From the NCBI GenBank assembly GCA_020851395.1, contig JADZCW010000069.1, positions 1-8,936 of the forward strand: a stretch of DNA of 8,936 nucleotides, written 5' to 3'. The translations under genes were made by a program, and so were the position numbers. How positions within the stretch are numbered: the stretch's first letter is position 1; every line of letters begins with the position of its first letter. This document shows, piece by piece, positions 6,066 through 8,936 of the stretch. Below the pieces are notes generated by a model that saw nothing but the letters and a program-made list of their open reading frames with translations, was not told where the DNA came from and ran no database searches. The stretch comes from Phycisphaeraceae bacterium (GTDB lineage: Bacteria; Planctomycetota; Phycisphaerae; Phycisphaerales; Phycisphaeraceae).

Positions 6066-8027
6066 CTATTCAGACGCCGCCCGTAACGCCTCGAGCACCT
6101 GCTCGGGCGTGTAGAAGTCGCCGTTGAAGACCTGCTTGCCATCGGGGGCGAGGATCACCAGGGCGGGGATGGCCACGCGTCCGACCGATTGGAGCTTGGC
6201 GTTGCCGTCGGGGTTGTTGCCTGTCAGGTCCACCTTCATCGGGACGACCCCCGGAAGTTTGAAGGCCTCGATGACCTTGGGATTGTTCAGCGTGGTGTGC
6301 TCGAGCACCTTGCAGTTCAGGCACCACTCGGCGGTGAACTCGAGCACGATCACCTTCCCGGACTGTTGAGCGTGTTCAAAACTCTCGGGGGTGTAGTAGA
6401 CCCACTCAATCGGCGGCTTCTCTGTTGCCCGGATTGCGCCATAGACCGAGCCGGCAGCCGCAAGCAGGCCCAGGATCACGAACACGATCCGTCGGCCGCC
6501 GGTGGCAATCTTGAGCGTGCGGAAGCTCAGCCACAGACCGGCCAGGGCGACGAGGCCGAAGACGAACCACCAGTAGGCCTTGGTCGGCGGGGCGATCGGC
6601 GTGGCCAAAAGGCCGCTGACGCCGGTGCCGATGAAGAACGCCGCGGCGGCGAGCATGCACAGGCCCATCACCTGCTTGAGCAGTTCGCTGGCCGGGCCGG
6701 CCTTGGGGAGCCAGCTCACGAGTCGCGGCCAGATCGACAGCACGAGGTATGGGATACCCATGCCCAGGCCGATGGCGGCGAAAGTCGCGAGTGTGATGAT
6801 GGCGCTCTGCCCGGCCGCCCAGGCCGCGGCCGCGCCCATCAGGGGGGCGGTGCAGGGCGTCGAGAGCACGGCCGTCATCACGCCGAAGCCCAGGCTCCCC
6901 GGGATCGTGTCGTGGTGGGCCTCGATCCGGAAGATCCATCGCGGCAGGGGGATGGCGAACAGGCCGCACATCGCCACCGACATCACCGCGATGACCAGGC
7001 CGACGGTGATCGTGAACCAGGGGTACTGGAAGAGTTGATTGGTCGAGCCGATCCCGCCGGTGAACCCTTTGGCCGCCAGGGCGGCGGAGACGGCGATGGC
7101 CACGCCTAAACCGAGCCAGAAGAGGATGACCCCCGCGAAGAGCGCCACGCCCAGGGCCGCCGCTCGTCCCCGGCTCGCGGCTGAGCGGGTGAGGCTGAGC
7201 ATCTTGATGGGGATCACCGGCAGGACGCAGGGCGTGAAATTTAAGAGCATCCCGCCAAGCGCCGCCAGCAGCAGCAGCAGGGGATAGAACCCCCACCCCC
7301 CGGAACCCCCGGACGCCAGCTCCAGCCGCCAGCCGAAGACATCGAAGCTCGGGCCGGCCTTGGTCGATGGCACCGTCGTCACGCCGGCGGGAGTGTTCCA
7401 TCTCGAATCATCGAAGCCGGCGAACGTCTGGTCGCGTTCCTCCCTGGCCGCGGAGTTCTCCGGCGGGACGACTTGCAGCGACGTCGTCAGCGTCACCGTG
7501 CGCGGCGGCAGGCAGGAGGTGTTCGTGCACGCCTGGTAGCGGATCTCGACCTTGACCAGGTGCTCGCCCACGGCGGTCTGTGGGCCGATCGTCACCGGCA
7601 CGTAGGCCACCGCTCGCCCCTCGAACACGGGCAGGTCGCTGGGCGTGCCGGTGTAATTGACCGTCACCGTCGCGGCGGGGGGGTACTGCACGGGTCCGAG
7701 GGTCAGCCCGGGTTGCTCGACCGTGGCCGTGATCTGCGTGGGGATCAGCCAGTCCAGGTCGGCGGGCAGTTGGTCGGCGTCGGGGTTGACGTGGTAGCCG
7801 CGCTGAATGTCGATCACCACCGCCAGCACGCGCCGGTCGTCCGCGTGAGTCATGGCCCCGGACCAGACCAGCTCGGATAAGAGCGGGGCGGCCGATGGCG
7901 TGGGCTGCATGCCCGGCAGATCGAACTGGGCCCAGGTGAGCCGCCCGGTCAGCACCAACAGCAGACCCCAGACCATCAGCCATACCGCGCGACGCGAAGG
8001 GCCCAGACTGCCACGGTGTTCATTCAT
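6066..8027 (-). CDS. dsbD: Thiol:disulfide interchange protein DsbD
   Basis: DsbD takes electrons from cytoplasmic thioredoxin and passes them across the inner membrane to periplasmic disulfide isomerases, reductases and cytochrome c maturation proteins. All three modules are present in this 653-residue protein. A signal peptide ends near residue 33. The periplasmic alpha domain (about 34-235) has ACTNTSCLPP with C167 and C172. The membrane beta domain (about 255-545) has several hydrophobic spans and the cysteine pair in NFTPCVLP (C267) and STPCTAPL (C392). The C-terminal thioredoxin-like gamma domain has AEWCLNCK (C569, C572) and a cis-proline-like VAIPALV. All six redox cysteines are intact. 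It is longer than E. coli DsbD (565 residues), partly through a linker of about 60 residues after the alpha domain. The ATG at 8027 was chosen over a TTG at 8042 because AGAGG lies 6 bases upstream. No clear promoter was found in the gap shared with fliM. Confidence 0.97.
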   Translation of the reverse strand: MNEHRGSLGPSRRAVWLMVWGLLLVLTGRLTWAQFDLPGMQPTPSAAPLLSELVWSGAMTHADDRRVLAVVIDIQRGYHVNPDADQLPADLDWLIPTQITATVEQPGLTLGPVQYPPAATVTVNYTGTPSDLPVFEGRAVAYVPVTIGPQTAVGEHLVKVEIRYQACTNTSCLPPRTVTLTTSLQVVPPENSAAREERDQTFAGFDDSRWNTPAGVTTVPSTKAGPSFDVFGWRLELASGGSGGWGFYPLLLLLAALGGMLLNFTPCVLPVIPIKMLSLTRSAASRGRAAALGVALFAGVILFWLGLGVAIAVSAALAAKGFTGGIGSTNQLFQYPWFTITVGLVIAVMSVAMCGLFAIPLPRWIFRIEAHHDTIPGSLGFGVMTAVLSTPCTAPLMGAAAAWAAGQSAIITLATFAAIGLGMGIPYLVLSIWPRLVSWLPKAGPASELLKQVMGLCMLAAAAFFIGTGVSGLLATPIAPPTKAYWWFVFGLVALAGLWLSFRTLKIATGGRRIVFVILGLLAAAGSVYGAIRATEKPPIEWVYYTPESFEHAQQSGKVIVLEFTAEWCLNCKVLEHTTLNNPKVIEAFKLPGVVPMKVDLTGNNPDGNAKLQSVGRVAIPALVILAPDGKQVFNGDFYTPEQVLEALRAASE

Positions 8028-8190
8028 CCGTAACCTCTTCAATCAGACCAGCTAGCGCGATGCGTGGTCCGTGTTTTTCTCATCCGGGCAAGGAGATTCA
8101 TCCGATAACCCCCATGCCCTTGCGCCTCACTGTCGCGACGGCCAATCCTACGTTCCGAAACGCCCGAGAGATCGAGTCAGCGGACGGACC
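8028..8190. other. Divergent intergenic region between dsbD and fliM
   Basis: These 163 bases must hold the promoters of both divergent genes unless fliM is read from elsewhere. No good -35/-10 pair is visible on either strand. TCCGATAA (8101-8108, plus strand) resembles the -10 element of flagellar sigma28 promoters, but no TAAA-like -35 element sits at the right distance. A 39-codon frame from 8114 overlaps the fliM start and looks spurious. Confidence 0.4.
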
Positions 8191-8936
8191 ATGGCAGAAG
8201 TCCTCGACCAATCCGAAGTTGACGCCCTGTTAGCCGCGGTGGACTCGGGCGAAGTCGACACGGCCGTCGTCGAGGAGCAGACGTCGATCTTCTCCCGCAA
8301 ACGTCGTCGGCCCTCGGAGGAAGTCGAGGTCCGGCCCTATGACTTTAAACGACCCGAGCGCGTTTCCAAAGACCAGATGCGGGCCCTGGAGAACCTGCAC
8401 GAGGGATTCAGCCGAAACTTCGGCGCGGCCCTGTCAGGTTTCCTGCGGACGATCGTCGAGGTCGTGGTGGCGGACATCGAGCAGATGACCTTCTCGGAGT
8501 TCACCCACTCGCTGCCGAACCCCACCTGCTTCACGCTGCTGTCAGCCGAGCCGCTCGAGGGGTCGGTGTGCCTGGAGATCAGCCCGCTGATCATCTACCC
8601 GGTGATCGACCGCCTGCTGGGCGGGTCCAACGCAGACCTGTTCATCCCGCAGCGGCCGCTTACGGCCATCGAGCAACGCCTGGTCAGCAAGATCCTGGCC
8701 CGGGCCATGACCACGCTCGGCGAGGCCTGGGCGAGTGTCGCCCCGATCCAGTTCAAGCTCATCGAGACCGAGTCCAACCCCCAGCTTGTGCAGATCGTCC
8801 AGCCGAATGAGCCGGTGGTGGTCGTGGGCTTCGAGATCAAGATGGGCGGGCGGGCCGGCACGATGAGCCTGTGCATCCCCTACAACGTCATCGAGCCGGT
8901 GATGGACAAGCTCAGCACCCAGACCTGGGCGGCCTA
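8191..8936 (+). CDS. fliM: Flagellar motor switch protein FliM (3' end beyond the window)
   Basis: The first 248 residues are present; the usual length is about 330, so the C-terminal domain that contacts FliN is missing from the window. FliM forms the C-ring of the flagellar motor, binds phosphorylated CheY and sets the direction of rotation. The N-terminus LDQSEVDALLAAVDSG (5-20) matches the conserved CheY-P-binding peptide (E/Q-x-EIDALL). A linker rich in Glu and Arg (about 25-50) follows, then the CheC/CheX-like middle domain from YDFKRPERVSKDQMRAL, including FTHSLPNPTCF and DRLLGGSNADLF (G144, G145; the FliM GGxG-type loop) and a late VGFEIKMGGRAGTMSLCIPY stretch. The ATG at 8191 has only a weak Shine-Dalgarno sequence (GGACGGACC). 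It is the only plus-strand gene and diverges from dsbD. It is absent from the supplied list of complete frames because no stop falls in the window. Confidence 0.96.
   Translation, partial: MAEVLDQSEVDALLAAVDSGEVDTAVVEEQTSIFSRKRRRPSEEVEVRPYDFKRPERVSKDQMRALENLHEGFSRNFGAALSGFLRTIVEVVVADIEQMTFSEFTHSLPNPTCFTLLSAEPLEGSVCLEISPLIIYPVIDRLLGGSNADLFIPQRPLTAIEQRLVSKILARAMTTLGEAWASVAPIQFKLIETESNPQLVQIVQPNEPVVVVGFEIKMGGRAGTMSLCIPYNVIEPVMDKLSTQTWAA

Noticed and set aside
8101..8108. TCCGATAA as a flagellar sigma28 -10 element before fliM
   Set aside because: No TAAA-like -35 element lies 11-16 bases upstream, so a single 7-of-8 match is not enough.
8114..8233. A 39-codon plus-strand frame overlapping the fliM start
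   Set aside because: The nearest Shine-Dalgarno-like AAGGAG is 18 bases away, too far, and the peptide has no features.

Overview
The window is GC-rich, densely coding bacterial DNA. It carries seven genes on the minus strand and one flagellar gene on the plus strand; the two genes at the window edges are cut. Long alanine-rich coiled-coil envelope proteins, a secreted protein with an Sm/SH3-like start and a single CxxxxCH motif, and a flagellar motor gene together suggest a planctomycete, probably of the class Phycisphaerae. That assignment is inferred from protein style, not from a marker gene.

Layout from right to left, following minus-strand transcription. fliM (8191 to the window end, plus strand) diverges from dsbD (6066-8027) across a 163-bp gap. 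dsbD encodes a full three-part thiol-disulfide transporter. It is followed 43 bp later by a RidA/YjgF-family gene (5561-6022), probably in the same transcript. A 242-bp gap with four runs of G on the plus strand and a possible promoter separates this pair from a 451-residue single-span membrane protein (3963-5318) with a long coiled coil, a beta-rich middle domain and a C-terminal region that reads like a BRCT domain. Then come a stand-alone receiver-domain protein (3422-3832), a secreted CxxxxCH protein (2070-3326), an alanine-rich coiled-coil lipoprotein (302-1891) and the start of a nucleotidyltransferase-like gene (1-257).

Working together: DsbD carries electrons across the inner membrane to periplasmic thiols. 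A secreted protein whose only two cysteines form a CxxxxCH motif is a plausible, unproven, client of thiol reduction and cytochrome c maturation. The coiled-coil lipoprotein, the BRCT-like membrane protein and the CxxxxCH protein are all predicted to act in the envelope. The receiver protein has no output domain and no kinase nearby.

No RNA genes, CRISPR arrays, insertion sequences or prophage genes were seen. No gene-free stretch exceeds 300 bases. The most unusual item is the BRCT-like domain on a membrane-anchored protein that topology places outside the cytoplasm.
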